Assembly (NCBI RefSeq): GCF_017815515.1
Contig: NZ_CP072611.1
Coordinates: forward strand, 1,054,001-1,118,000
Source: Aureimonas populi
Lineage (GTDB): Bacteria > Pseudomonadota > Alphaproteobacteria > Rhizobiales > Rhizobiaceae
DNA length: 64,000 nucleotides
Reading direction: 5' to 3'
Shown here: positions 26,648 to 36,659 of the stretch, piece by piece
Position numbering within the stretch: the first letter of the stretch is position 1
How the letters are laid out: every line of letters starts with the position of its first letter
Made by a program: the position numbers and the translations under genes
The notes under the pieces: generated by a model
Databases searched by the model: none
What the model was told of the DNA's origin: nothing
Seen by the model: the letters and a program-made list of their open reading frames with translations, nothing else

Positions 26648-28153
26648 TCAGTCCGCCTTGGTCATGCCGCGCAGGCGGATGAGATTGTCGGGATAGGGCG
26701 TGAAGCCCTCGACATTCGCGCGCAGCACGAAGGGCGAGTTCTGGTGATAGGTGTAGATGATCGGCAGGTCCTCCTGCAGGATCGCCTGCGCCTCGTCGTA
26801 GAGCGCCTTGCGCTCGGCCGGGTCGGAGACCTGCCGCGCCTCGGTGAAGAGGCGGTCGACCTCCTCGTTGCAATAGCGCGAATCGTTGTTCGCCCCGTCG
26901 CAGGCCAGGTGCGAGTAGGTGTTGCCGTCCGGATCGACGCGGCCGGACCAGCCGCTGGCGGTCGCCTGGAAATTGCCACCCTGCATCTCGGCCAGCAGCG
27001 AGGCGAACTCCATCGGGCGCAGCGTCACGTCGAAGCCCGCCTCGGCGACCATCGCCTGGACCAGCTCGCCGAGCTGCCCGGCCTGCGTGGAGGTGGCGAT
27101 GGTCAGCTCGAAGGGGACGCGGTCGAGGCCGGCCTCGTCGAGCAGCGCGCGCGCCGCCGCCACGTCGCGCGTCGTCACCGGGAATTCCTCGGCGTGATAC
27201 GGGCTGGTGGGCGGGAAGGGCTGCTGGGCCGGCTCCCAGATATTGTTGCCGACCACCTGCGTGATGATCGACTTGTCGAGGGCGAGCTGCAGCGCCTTGC
27301 GCACGCGCGGGTCCTGGCCGAGCGGGTTTTCCGAGCGCGGGCCGTTGTCGGTGTTGATGCGGATGGCCTGGTAGCCCAGCGTCGGGGCGACCACGAGCTC
27401 GAGATTGGCGTCGCCCTCCACCGTCTGCGCGTCGCTCGGCGTCATGCGCTCCAGCATGTCGAGGTCGCCCGACTGGAGATTGGCCAGGCGCACCGTGCCG
27501 TCCGGGATGGGCAGGAAGATGACCTGGTCGAAGGCGTATTCGTCCGCCGCGTAATGGTCCTCGAACTTGGACAGGACGATGCGGTCGTTCTGCACGCGGG
27601 TCTCGTATTTGTAGGGGCCCGAGCACACGGGCGTCCAGCTTCCCTCCTGCTCGAAGGAGGCGGGCGACATCATGATGCCGCCGCGGTCGGAGATCTGGGC
27701 GAGCAGCGGCGCGTTCGGCTCGTCGAGCTGGAAGCGCACGGTGAACTCGTCCACCACCTCCACGCTCCGGATGGCCGAGATGTCGGTGCGCACGAGGCTG
27801 TCGGGCAGGGTGAGCGCGCGCTCCACATTGGCCTTCACGGCCTCTGCGTTGAAGGGCGTGCCGTCGTGGAAGAGCGCGTCCTGGCGCAGGTTGAAGGTGA
27901 GCTGCGTCCCGTCCTCGCTCCACTCCCAGTCGGTGGCGAGCGCCGGCACGAATTCGAGCTCGGGCGAGATGTCGATCAGCCTGTCGCAGAGCGAGGCGTA
28001 GACGATGCGCCCCACGAAGGTGCGCGAGCGATGCGGATCGAGGAGGTCGGGGTCCTCCGCAAGGCCGATCCTGAGGGTCGAGCTCTGCGCCAGTGCCGGC
28101 ACGGCGGTTCCGGCCAGGAGAGCGGCGACGAGAAGGGTCTTCTTCAGGCTCAT
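26648..28153 (-). CDS. peptide/glutathione-type ABC solute-binding protein (copy 2 of 3)
   Basis: A 501-residue family 5 binding protein with signal peptide MSLKKTLLVAALLAGTAVPALA-Q and mature start LRIGLAEDPDLLDPHRSRTF. The start at 28153 replaces a much longer in-frame reading that runs back into the neighbouring gene. It is collinear with copies 1 and 3 along its whole length; variable patches such as YATRVQ/YETRVQ and MEFASLLAEMQGG near the C-terminal lobe suggest a different ligand. Confidence 0.94.
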   Translation of the reverse strand: MSLKKTLLVAALLAGTAVPALAQSSTLRIGLAEDPDLLDPHRSRTFVGRIVYASLCDRLIDISPELEFVPALATDWEWSEDGTQLTFNLRQDALFHDGTPFNAEAVKANVERALTLPDSLVRTDISAIRSVEVVDEFTVRFQLDEPNAPLLAQISDRGGIMMSPASFEQEGSWTPVCSGPYKYETRVQNDRIVLSKFEDHYAADEYAFDQVIFLPIPDGTVRLANLQSGDLDMLERMTPSDAQTVEGDANLELVVAPTLGYQAIRINTDNGPRSENPLGQDPRVRKALQLALDKSIITQVVGNNIWEPAQQPFPPTSPYHAEEFPVTTRDVAAARALLDEAGLDRVPFELTIATSTQAGQLGELVQAMVAEAGFDVTLRPMEFASLLAEMQGGNFQATASGWSGRVDPDGNTYSHLACDGANNDSRYCNEEVDRLFTEARQVSDPAERKALYDEAQAILQEDLPIIYTYHQNSPFVLRANVEGFTPYPDNLIRLRGMTKAD

Positions 28154-28188
28154 GCGGGGGGTCCTTCCTTGTTGTTTCGGTTCGCGGT

Positions 28189-29703
28189 TCAGAGCTTCAT
28201 CTCGACGCCTCGCAGGCGGATCATCCCGTCGGGATAGCCGACGAAACCTTCCAGCCGCGTGGTGTGGGCGAAGGGGTAGGGCAGGTAGTAGAGGTAGACG
28301 ATGGGCTTGTCGGCGGCGAGGATCGCCTGCGCCTCGGCATAGAGCGGCTCGCGCTCGGCCGGGTCGCTCGTCTCGCGCGCCTCGTTCAGGAGGCGGTCCA
28401 CCGCCTCGTTGCAATAGGCCCCGTCGTTCAGGCTGCCGCCGCAGGTGACGTGCTGGTGGATGTTGCCGTCGGGATCGACCCGGCCCGACCAGCCCGACTG
28501 CGCCACCTCGAAGCGCCCCTCGCGCAGCTCGCCCTGCAATGCGGCGAATTCGGTGGGCCGCAGGGAGATGTCGAAGCCCGCCTCGGCCGCCATCGCCTGC
28601 ACCAGCTCCAGCACCTGCTGCATCGCGGTGTTGTTGCCGAAGGACAGCTCGAAGGCCACGCGCTCGTGCCCGGCTTCCGCCAGCAGCGCTTTGGCCCCCT
28701 CCACGTCGCGGCCGGCGCGCTCCAGCCCCTCCTCATGGGCGAAGCTCGCGGGCGGAAAGGGCTGGTAGGCGGGCTGGTAGGTGCCCGCGCCCACCACCTG
28801 GTTGATGATGTCGCGGTCGATGGCAAGGTCCAGCGCGCGGCGCACGCGCGCATCGGCCAGCGGGCTCGCCTCGTCGCGCAGGTTGAAGGCCAGCGCCTGG
28901 TAGCCGAGGCCCGTGACGGGCACGACGGTGATGCCCGCCGCCGCCTCGGCCGCCTCGGTGTCGTTGGCCCCCAGCCGCTCGATGAGCTGCAGGTCGCCGG
29001 ACTGGAGATTGGCGAAGCGCACCGTGTTGTCGGGGATGGCGCGGAAGACGACGCGCTCGACGAGATAGGACTGCGCGTCCCAGTGCTCGGGGAACTTCTC
29101 CAGCACGATGCGGTCGTTCTGCACCCGCTCCACGAAGCGGTAGGGGCCCGAGCACACGGGCGCGGCCGAGGGGGAGGCGTTCTCGAAGCTGGCCGGCGAC
29201 ATCATCATGCCGGCGCGGTCGGAGAGCTGGGAGAGAAGGGCCGCGTCCGGCGCCGAGAGATGCAGCGCGACGGTGCCCTCGTCCACCACCTCGACGCTTT
29301 CCACCGAGGCCAGCTCGCTCTTGCGCAGGCTGTCGGGAAGCGCGCGCGCGCGGTCGAGATTGGCCTTCACGGCCGCCGCGTCGATCGGCGTGCCGTCGTG
29401 GAAGAGCGCGCCCTCGCGAAGCTCGAAGGTCAGCGTCAGCCGGTCCTCGCTCACGCTCCAGCCGGTCGCCAGCGAGGGCACCAGCTCCAGCTCCGGCGTG
29501 ATGTCGACCAGCTTGTCGCACAGCGAGGTGAACACGATGCGCCCCACGAAGGTGCGCGCCCGGTGCGGATCGAGGATGTCGGGATCGTCCTGTAACCCGA
29601 TGGAGAGCGTCTGCGCCCCCGCCGGGCCCGATGCCAGGGCAAGGCCGAGGGCGGCGAGCGCAAGCCGTGCGCGTCTTGTGATGGAACCCGAGGGCAAACG
29701 CAT
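28189..29703 (-). CDS. peptide/glutathione-type ABC solute-binding protein (copy 3 of 3)
   Basis: A 504-residue family 5 binding protein, the most promoter-proximal of the three. The signal peptide is less compact (RRARLALAALGLALASGPAGA-Q) and the mature protein starts LSIGLQDDPDILDPHRARTF. It retains the same MMSPASFE, VCSGPYRFVERVQNDR and DPDGNIH blocks as the other copies. It follows the DppF-type ATPase after 57 bases. Confidence 0.94.
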   Translation of the reverse strand: MRLPSGSITRRARLALAALGLALASGPAGAQTLSIGLQDDPDILDPHRARTFVGRIVFTSLCDKLVDITPELELVPSLATGWSVSEDRLTLTFELREGALFHDGTPIDAAAVKANLDRARALPDSLRKSELASVESVEVVDEGTVALHLSAPDAALLSQLSDRAGMMMSPASFENASPSAAPVCSGPYRFVERVQNDRIVLEKFPEHWDAQSYLVERVVFRAIPDNTVRFANLQSGDLQLIERLGANDTEAAEAAAGITVVPVTGLGYQALAFNLRDEASPLADARVRRALDLAIDRDIINQVVGAGTYQPAYQPFPPASFAHEEGLERAGRDVEGAKALLAEAGHERVAFELSFGNNTAMQQVLELVQAMAAEAGFDISLRPTEFAALQGELREGRFEVAQSGWSGRVDPDGNIHQHVTCGGSLNDGAYCNEAVDRLLNEARETSDPAEREPLYAEAQAILAADKPIVYLYYLPYPFAHTTRLEGFVGYPDGMIRLRGVEMKL

Positions 29704-29760
29704 GTCGCCTTTCCTTTCAACCCGCGATCGGCGGCCGCGCCGCCATCGGTCCTGCCCGTC

Positions 29761-30896
29761 TCAGCCCTGCGCCGAAACGGCCTGCCGCCCCGCGACCGGC
29801 AGGGACGAGACCCGGCCGGCCTGCGCGCGCTTGTAGAGATCGAGGCGCATCTCGCGCCGCGTGCCCACCGCGCTCGCCAGCACCGGCGCGCTGGCGCCCG
29901 CATCGGCGATCTCGCGCCAGAAATGGCAGGCCACCCGCCGCCCGCCTTCCACCGCCTGCAGGCTGGGATGCTCGGAGGAGCAGCGCGGCCGCGCGTGCGG
30001 GCAGCGCGTGTGGAAGCGGCAGCCGGAGGGCAGCGCGGTGGGGCTCGGCACGTCGCCCTGAAGAAGCTCGCGGGGGCCGCGCTCGCCCACCGTCGGGCTG
30101 GGGATCGCCTTCAGGAGCGCCTGCGTATAGGGGTGCAGCGGATTGTCGTAGAGCTCGTCCACCCCCGCCAGCTCCACCATTTCGCCCAGATACATCACCG
30201 CCACGCGGTCGCTCATGTGGCGGATCACCGCCAGATCGTGGGCGACGATGACGAGGGTGAGCCCCAGCCGGTCCTTCAGCTCCTCCAGGAGGTTGATGAC
30301 CTGCGCCTGGACCGAGACGTCGAGCGCGGAGACCGGCTCGTCGCCGATCACGAGGTCGGGCTCGGAGGCGAGCGCGCGGGCGATGCCGATGCGCTGGCGC
30401 TGGCCGCCGGAGAATTCGTGCGGATAGCGCGCGGCGAATTCGGGACGCAGGCCCACCGTGCGCAGAAGCTCGGCCACGCGCTCGTTCACCTGCCCGCCTC
30501 GCGCCAGCCCGTGCAGGCGCACGGGCTCGCCGACGATGTCGGAAACGCTCATGCGCGGGTTGAGCGAGGCGAAGGGGTCCTGGAAGATGATCTGCATCTC
30601 CCGGCGCAGCTTGCGCATCTCGCCCTTCGAGATGTCGGTGATGTCCCGTCCCTTGTAGAGGACGCGGCCCTCGTTCGGCTCGATCAGGCGCAGGAGCAGG
30701 CGCCCGAGCGTCGATTTCCCGCAGCCCGATTCGCCGACGATGGCGAAGGTCTCGCCCGGCCGCACGGCGATGGACACGTCGTTGACCGCGTGGACGGTGG
30801 GCTCGGTCCTGAACAGGCCGCGCCGGCCGCCGAAGCGGCGGTGCAGGCCCCGGGCCTCGATGATGGGGGGCGTACCCGCCGGCAGGCCGTTCGCGC

Positions 30897-30900
<4 letters not shown>
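29761..30900 (-). CDS. peptide ABC transporter ATPase (DppF type)
   Basis: A 379-residue cytoplasmic ATPase. Walker A GESGCGKST, signature FSGGQRQRIGIARAL and Walker B LVIGDEPVSALD are intact. The oligopeptide C-terminal region has the four-cysteine pattern typical of Dpp/Opp ATPases (CRFHTRCPHARPRC, then a later Cys). An extra C-terminal tail of about 40 residues follows. The ATG overlaps the stop of the partner ATPase. Confidence 0.95.
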
Positions 30901-31903
<1,003 letters not shown>

Positions 31904-31907
<4 letters not shown>

Positions 31908-32638
31908 GGTTCGCTCCGTTCGAGAAGGGCGGCGGGGCTTGCCTCGAAGGCCGGCTCGTCGGGCGAGCCCACGATCCGGTGGCGAAGATTGAAGTCCACC
32001 GTGGCGATGTGTCGGGCCATGGCGCGCTGGGCGCCCAGCCCGTCGCGCCGGGCGATGGAGGCGACGATCTCGTCATGCTCCAGTGCGTTGACGCGGCGGC
32101 CCTCCTCGGTGCGCGCCGAGGCGCGCAGACGGCGCCATTCGGGCTCCTTGCGCACGCGCTGGATGGCGTCGAGGACGGACAGGAGCATCATGTTGCCCGC
32201 CGCTTCCGCGATCCGCCGGTGGAAGGCGCTGTCCCACAGCTCCCAGCCGTCGTCGTCGCCGGCCGAGGCGGTCTTGCGGGCGAGCCGTTCCAGCGCGTCG
32301 ATGTCGTCGCGCGAGGCGCGTAGCGCCGCCAGCCGCGCGAGGCCGGGCTCCAGGATCAGGCGGGTCTCCATGACCTCGGCCGGGCTCGTGCGCTCGGCCA
32401 GCGCGCTCAGATTGCCGTTGGCCGCCATGGGACGACATCCGACAAAGGTGCCCTTGCCCTGCTGGCGCCAGATGGTGCCCTCGGCCTCCAGCACCTCCAT
32501 GGCGCGGCGCACGGCGCGCCGGCCCACGCCCATGGAAAGGGCAAGATCCCGCTCGGGCGGCAGGCGGAATTCCGCCTCGTCCCGGTGCTCGCGAACCATC
32601 GCGCGCAGCTTCTCGAGCGCGAGAGAGGAATTCGCCAT
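31904..32638 (-). CDS. GntR/FadR-family (FCD) transcriptional regulator of the peptide operon
   Basis: A 244-residue regulator with an N-terminal winged helix (about 5-65; RLPPERDLALSMGVGRRAVRRAME) and a C-terminal FCD ligand domain (about 85-225) with metal-site residues in AFHRRIAEAAGN and EHDEIVASIARRD. Upstream ATGs at 32704 and 32788 are in frame, but the added stretch uses codons such as CCA ATT GGA TCA that are rare in this genome and contains a palindrome, so I place the start at 32638. It is the first gene of the nine-gene operon and probably autoregulates it. Confidence 0.85.
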
Positions 32639-32681
32639 GGGCTTCTTGCCGGTCAAACGCGCGCCAGGCTCCGGGACCTTT

Positions 32682-32695
32682 GATCCAATTGGTTC
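32682..32695. promoter_or_regulatory. candidate GntR operator
   Basis: GATCCAATTGGTTC contains the perfect palindrome CCAATTGG and sits about 45 bases upstream of the chosen gntR start. The stretch is AT-rich in an otherwise very GC-rich region, as expected of a promoter/operator. Binding is inferred only. Confidence 0.4.
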
Positions 32696-32839
32696 GCTCG
32701 CCATGCTGGCTTCGCGGACGAGCCGAGTCAACGCCGCCCCTGCCCATTCGGCGGGCCGCGAGGGGACCAATGCGCTGAAATTGTGCACAACCTCACCGTG
32801 CGGTGCCTCGAGGGGGGCGTCCGCCGGCGCGGGCGGCGC

Positions 32840-33676
32840 TCAGTGCGCCATGAGGACCGGCAGGGTCGTCCTGGCGATGATGCTGCTGGTGGCGCCGCCG
32901 AAGATCATCTGGCGCAGCCTGCTCTGCGTGTAGGCGCCCTTCACCAGGAGGTCGCAGGACAGAGCGCGCGCCTGGTCGAGGATCGCATCGCCGGAGCGGA
33001 TCGCCGCCGGCTCCATCCGGCGAAGCTCGCTCGCCACCCCGTTCAGGCTCAGATGCCGCACGATCTGCGGGCCCGAGGGCCCCGGCCGCGTGTCCTCGCC
33101 CGCCAGCACGAACACGCTCTCGGCCCTTTTCAGCAGCGGCAGGGCGCAGGAGATGGCCCGCGCCGTTTCCGTCGAGCCGTTCCAGGCGATGGCGATGCGC
33201 GTGGCGATGGTGGCGGGCGCCTGCGGCGGGGCGATGAGGATGGGGCGGCCGCTGTCGAACAGCGCCGCCTCCAGCGTGGTCATGCGCGGGCCGCCGCCCT
33301 TGGCGTCCGGCCGGCCGACGATGGTGAGGTCGAAGGCGCGGGCGTGGCGGCCGAGGAAGTCGTCGTCCGCGCCGGCCTCCGCGTTCCACACGCCGGCCGG
33401 CCCCGCCGGCGGCGCCCCCTCCGAGAGGGGCACGCCGTTCTCCCGAAGGGCGGCGAGGAACTCGGCGCGCGCCTCCTCCTGCGCGGCGCCGTCCTCCTCA
33501 TCCGCGCCCTGCAGGACGATGGCGCTGGCCGGCTCGATGCCCAGCGGCGGCAGGAAGGCCGGGCGCAGGGCGAGGCCCTCGATCAGGCTGCCGCAGCGGC
33601 GGGCCAGGAGGCAGGCGGTCGCCAGCGTCGCACGCATCTGGCCATGGCGCTCGACCGGAACGAGAAGGCTCTTCAT
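32840..33676 (-). CDS. universal stress protein, tandem UspA domains
   Basis: A 278-residue cytoplasmic protein with two UspA-like domains; the second is better conserved (RIAIAWNGSTETARAISCALPLL at about 157-179, then KGAYTQSRLRQMIFGGATSSII near the end, an ATP-binding loop of the G-2x-G-9x-G type). The start at 33676 is preceded by AGGAG; a GTG or ATG further up is not needed. It is divergent from the MFS exporter gene. Related to the usp at 44081. Confidence 0.9.
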   Translation of the reverse strand: MKSLLVPVERHGQMRATLATACLLARRCGSLIEGLALRPAFLPPLGIEPASAIVLQGADEEDGAAQEEARAEFLAALRENGVPLSEGAPPAGPAGVWNAEAGADDDFLGRHARAFDLTIVGRPDAKGGGPRMTTLEAALFDSGRPILIAPPQAPATIATRIAIAWNGSTETARAISCALPLLKRAESVFVLAGEDTRPGPSGPQIVRHLSLNGVASELRRMEPAAIRSGDAILDQARALSCDLLVKGAYTQSRLRQMIFGGATSSIIARTTLPVLMAH

Positions 33677-33787
33677 CCTGTTCTGCTCCTTCGGGTCTCG
33701 ACATCGCGACAAGAGAAGGGCGATGTTCCCGGAGCCGTCCACGCATCCGCGTTCCGCTTCCTCGCCACGATCCGGTCCGATCCCATT

Positions 33788-35269
33788 ATGTCACCATCCC
33801 CGCCGTCTCCTCCAGCCGCAAACGGCGGGTTCTTCACCATCTTCCCCTCCATCATGCTGCCGATGTTCCTGGCGGTGGTGGACCAGACCATCGTGGCGAC
33901 GGCGCTGCCGGCCATCGCCGGCGCGCTGGGCGACGTGGAGCGCGTGTCCTGGGTGGTGATCGCCTATCTGGTGGCCACCACCATCGCCGCGCCGGTCTAC
34001 GGGCGGCTGGGCGACCTCATCGGCCGGCGCAAGCTGATGCTGGTGGCGCTCGCCATCTTCATGAGCGCCTCGGTGGCCTGCGCCTTCGCCACCAGCATCG
34101 AGATGCTGACCGCGACGCGCGTTCTCCAGGGCCTGGGCGGCGGCGGGCTGATGACGCTGTCGCAGGCGCTGGTGGGCGAGGCGATCCCCCCGCGCGAGCG
34201 CGCCCGCTACCAGGGCTATCTGGCCGCCGTCGTCGTCTCCTCCAGCGCCTTCGGGCCCGTGGCGGGCGGCTTCCTCACCCAGCATCTGGGGTGGCAGTCG
34301 GTCTTCCTCGTCAACGTGCCGGTTGGGCTGGCCGCCGTCTTCCTCACCCTGCGCCTGCCGCTGCGGCCGGGCAGCGGCGAGTCGTTCCGCTTCGATTTCG
34401 CGGGTCTCATCCTCTTCGCCAGCTTCGTGGTCTCCATGCTGGTGATGCTGGAGGAGGTGCGCGCCTTCGACGAGGGGGCGCTTTTCTCCATCCTGGGGCT
34501 CCTCGGGCTGGCGGCCGTCTCGCTCGGCCTTCTCATCTGGCGCGAGAAGCGGGCGCGCTCGCCCCTCCTGCCCATTCCGCTCCTGAGCAATCCTTCCATC
34601 TGGCGGGCCGACGCGCTGGCCGCCTGCCATGGCGCCATGCTCGTCTCGCTCCTCACCTTCCTGCCCATCTACCTTCTCGTGGTGCATCGTCTGTCGGCCG
34701 CCGAGACGGGCATCCTCCTCCTGCCCTTCACCATCGGCATCGGCGTCGGCTCGCTGGTCACGGGCCGCATCGTCAGCGCCACGGGCCGCACGGCGGTCAT
34801 CCCCTCCTGGGGGCTGGTGGTGGTCACGGCCATGCTGGTGGGCATCGCGCTGTGGTCGGCGCAGATCTCGGCCCATGCGCTGGCAGCGCTGCTCGGCCTT
34901 TCGGCGGTGTTCATGGGCACGGTGATGGGCGTGGTGCAGGTGACGGTGCAGACCGCGGCGGGGGCGCGGATGCTGGGCGCGGGCGCGGCCTCGGTCCAGT
35001 TCTCGCGCTCTCTGGGCGCGGCCATCGGCACCGCGCTCATCGGCACGCTGCTCTTCGCCACCCTCTCGGGGGCCGACCCCGAGGCCGCCCGGCTCTTCCA
35101 GGGGGTGCTGGAGGAGGGGCCGGCGGTGCTCGACCGGCTGGGCGAGGCCGAGCGGGCGGCGGCGCAGGGGCAGGTCGCGGCCGCCTTCCGCACGGCCTTT
35201 CTCGGCATCGCCGGCTTTGCCGGGATCGCGGCCATCCTCGCCTGGACCATTCCGCTGCGCCGGATATGA
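33788..35269 (+). CDS. MFS multidrug efflux transporter (DHA2, 14-helix type)
   Basis: A 493-residue inner-membrane drug:proton antiporter. The motif VVDQTIVATALPAIAGALG (motif D1 of DHA2 transporters) is in helix 1. Motif A is GRLGDLIGRRKLM, and motif C is seen as SSAFGPVAGGFLTQHLGWQSVF. About 14 hydrophobic segments fit the family. The start at 33788 is the first in-frame ATG before the conserved region. No regulator sits next to it other than the divergent usp. Confidence 0.92.
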   Translation: MSPSPPSPPAANGGFFTIFPSIMLPMFLAVVDQTIVATALPAIAGALGDVERVSWVVIAYLVATTIAAPVYGRLGDLIGRRKLMLVALAIFMSASVACAFATSIEMLTATRVLQGLGGGGLMTLSQALVGEAIPPRERARYQGYLAAVVVSSSAFGPVAGGFLTQHLGWQSVFLVNVPVGLAAVFLTLRLPLRPGSGESFRFDFAGLILFASFVVSMLVMLEEVRAFDEGALFSILGLLGLAAVSLGLLIWREKRARSPLLPIPLLSNPSIWRADALAACHGAMLVSLLTFLPIYLLVVHRLSAAETGILLLPFTIGIGVGSLVTGRIVSATGRTAVIPSWGLVVVTAMLVGIALWSAQISAHALAALLGLSAVFMGTVMGVVQVTVQTAAGARMLGAGAASVQFSRSLGAAIGTALIGTLLFATLSGADPEAARLFQGVLEEGPAVLDRLGEAERAAAQGQVAAAFRTAFLGIAGFAGIAAILAWTIPLRRI

Positions 35270-35272
35270 GAA

Positions 35273-35293
35273 CGCCGCCCGAAGGGGGCGGCG
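35273..35293. terminator. hairpin between convergent MFS and cydX genes
   Basis: CGCCGCCC (35273-35280) pairs with GGGCGGCG (35286-35293) around a GAAGG loop, four bases after the MFS stop and 16 bases beyond the cydX stop. There is no strong T-run, so termination efficiency is uncertain. Confidence 0.55.
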
Positions 35294-35309
35294 CTCGCAT
35301 TCGGCCCGG

Positions 35310-35468
35310 TCAGGCCGCCGGGTCGCCCGGCGTGTTCACGTTGGGCGTGACGGGCGAGGGCGGCAGCGCGGAGAGGCGCCGGTCCTCCTTCATCTCGAAC
35401 CACATGGCGTTGAGGATGGCGAAGGCGCAGGCGAGGCCGACGCCCAGGATCCAGGAAAAGTACCACAT
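35310..35468 (-). CDS. cydX: cytochrome bd small subunit CydX
   Basis: A 52-residue single-pass membrane protein (MWYFSWILGVGLACAFAILN, then AMWFEMKEDRR). The MWYFSWILG start and the W-x-E motif after the helix are diagnostic of CydX, which stabilises the heme b595/d site of cytochrome bd. It follows cydB after 12 bases. Confidence 0.93.
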   Translation of the reverse strand: MWYFSWILGVGLACAFAILNAMWFEMKEDRRLSALPPSPVTPNVNTPGDPAA

Positions 35469-35480
35469 GCGTCGCGTTCC

Positions 35481-36629
35481 TCAGTAGGCGTTGGGGTTGC
35501 GGCCGATGCTCTCGGCCGTTACCGGCCCGCTCATCACCCGGTAGACCCAGATCGTGTAGGCGATGATCAGCGGCAGGAAGATCACCGTGGAGACCAGCAT
35601 GATGAACAGGGTGAAGTGGCTGGACGAGGCGTCCCACACCGTCAGGCTGGCGTCCGGGTTGAGCGAGGACGGCAGCAGGAAGGGGAAGAGCGCCAGCCCC
35701 GCCGTGGAGACGATGCCGAACACCGAGAGGCTGGAACCCAGCATGGTGGTGCGCCAGCCCGGCCGCGAGAAGCCGAGGAAGGCCAGGGCCGCGCCGCAAA
35801 GGCCCAGCACCGGGGCGGCGATCATCCACGGATAGGCCGAGAAGTTCGACATCCAGCCGCCGGGCACCAGCGCCACCGTCTTGGCGAGCGGGTTGGAGGG
35901 CAGGGCGTATTCCTGCACGCTCGTCACCACATAGCCGTCGATGCCCAGCGCGATCCACACGCCGCCCAGCGCGAAGAGCACGAGGGTGGCCAGCGCCGCG
36001 AGGCGCCCGTAGGTGCGTGAGCGCTGCGCCACCGGGCCGGAGGTGCGCGCCGCGATGACGCCCGCCCCGTGCATGACGAGCATGGAGACCGAGAGGAGGC
36101 CGGCCAGGAGCGCGAAGGGGCGCAGGAGGCCGAAGAAATTGCCCTCGTAGCTCGGCCGCAGCGAGGAATCGAGCCCGAAGGGCACGCCCAGAAGCACGTT
36201 GCCCACCGCCACGCCGAAGATCAGCGCCGGCACGAAGCCGCCGATGAACAGGCACCAGTCCCATGTCGCGCGCCAGCGCGGGTCCTCCACCTTGCCGCGG
36301 AACTTGAAGCCGACGGGCCGCAGGATCAGCGCGAGCAGGATGGTGATCATGGCCAGGTAGAAGCCGGAGAAGGACACGGCGTAGAGCGCCGGCCATGCGG
36401 CGAAGATGGCGCCGCCGCCCAGCACCAGCCACACCTGGTTTCCTTCCCAGGTGGGGCCGATGAGGTTGACGAGGATGCGGCGCTCCTCGTCGGTCCTGGC
36501 CGCGAAGGGCAGGAGGGTTCCGACGCCCAGATCGTAGCCGTCGGTCAGCGCGAAGCCGATGAGGAGGATGCCGAGCAGCGCCCACCAGATCAGCCGCATC
36601 GTCTCGTAGTCGAGAGGCAGGGAGGTCAT
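35481..36629 (-). CDS. cydB: cytochrome bd ubiquinol oxidase subunit II
   Basis: A 382-residue integral membrane protein with eight or more helices, starting near LIWWALLGILLIGFALTDGYDLGVG. That signature, with the family DG-YDLGVG aspartate, marks CydB. It forms the high-affinity terminal oxidase with CydA and CydX. Confidence 0.97.
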   Translation of the reverse strand: MTSLPLDYETMRLIWWALLGILLIGFALTDGYDLGVGTLLPFAARTDEERRILVNLIGPTWEGNQVWLVLGGGAIFAAWPALYAVSFSGFYLAMITILLALILRPVGFKFRGKVEDPRWRATWDWCLFIGGFVPALIFGVAVGNVLLGVPFGLDSSLRPSYEGNFFGLLRPFALLAGLLSVSMLVMHGAGVIAARTSGPVAQRSRTYGRLAALATLVLFALGGVWIALGIDGYVVTSVQEYALPSNPLAKTVALVPGGWMSNFSAYPWMIAAPVLGLCGAALAFLGFSRPGWRTTMLGSSLSVFGIVSTAGLALFPFLLPSSLNPDASLTVWDASSSHFTLFIMLVSTVIFLPLIIAYTIWVYRVMSGPVTAESIGRNPNAY

Positions 36630-36659
36630 GGGTTCGTTCTTTCCTTGAGCGCCGGGCTT

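Noticed and set aside
24071..28237. A 1388-codon open frame on the plus strand opposite the peptide transporter genes
   Set aside because: Its product is rich in His, Arg, Gly and Val with no domain; it lies antisense to four clear transporter genes. Long antisense frames are normal at this GC content.
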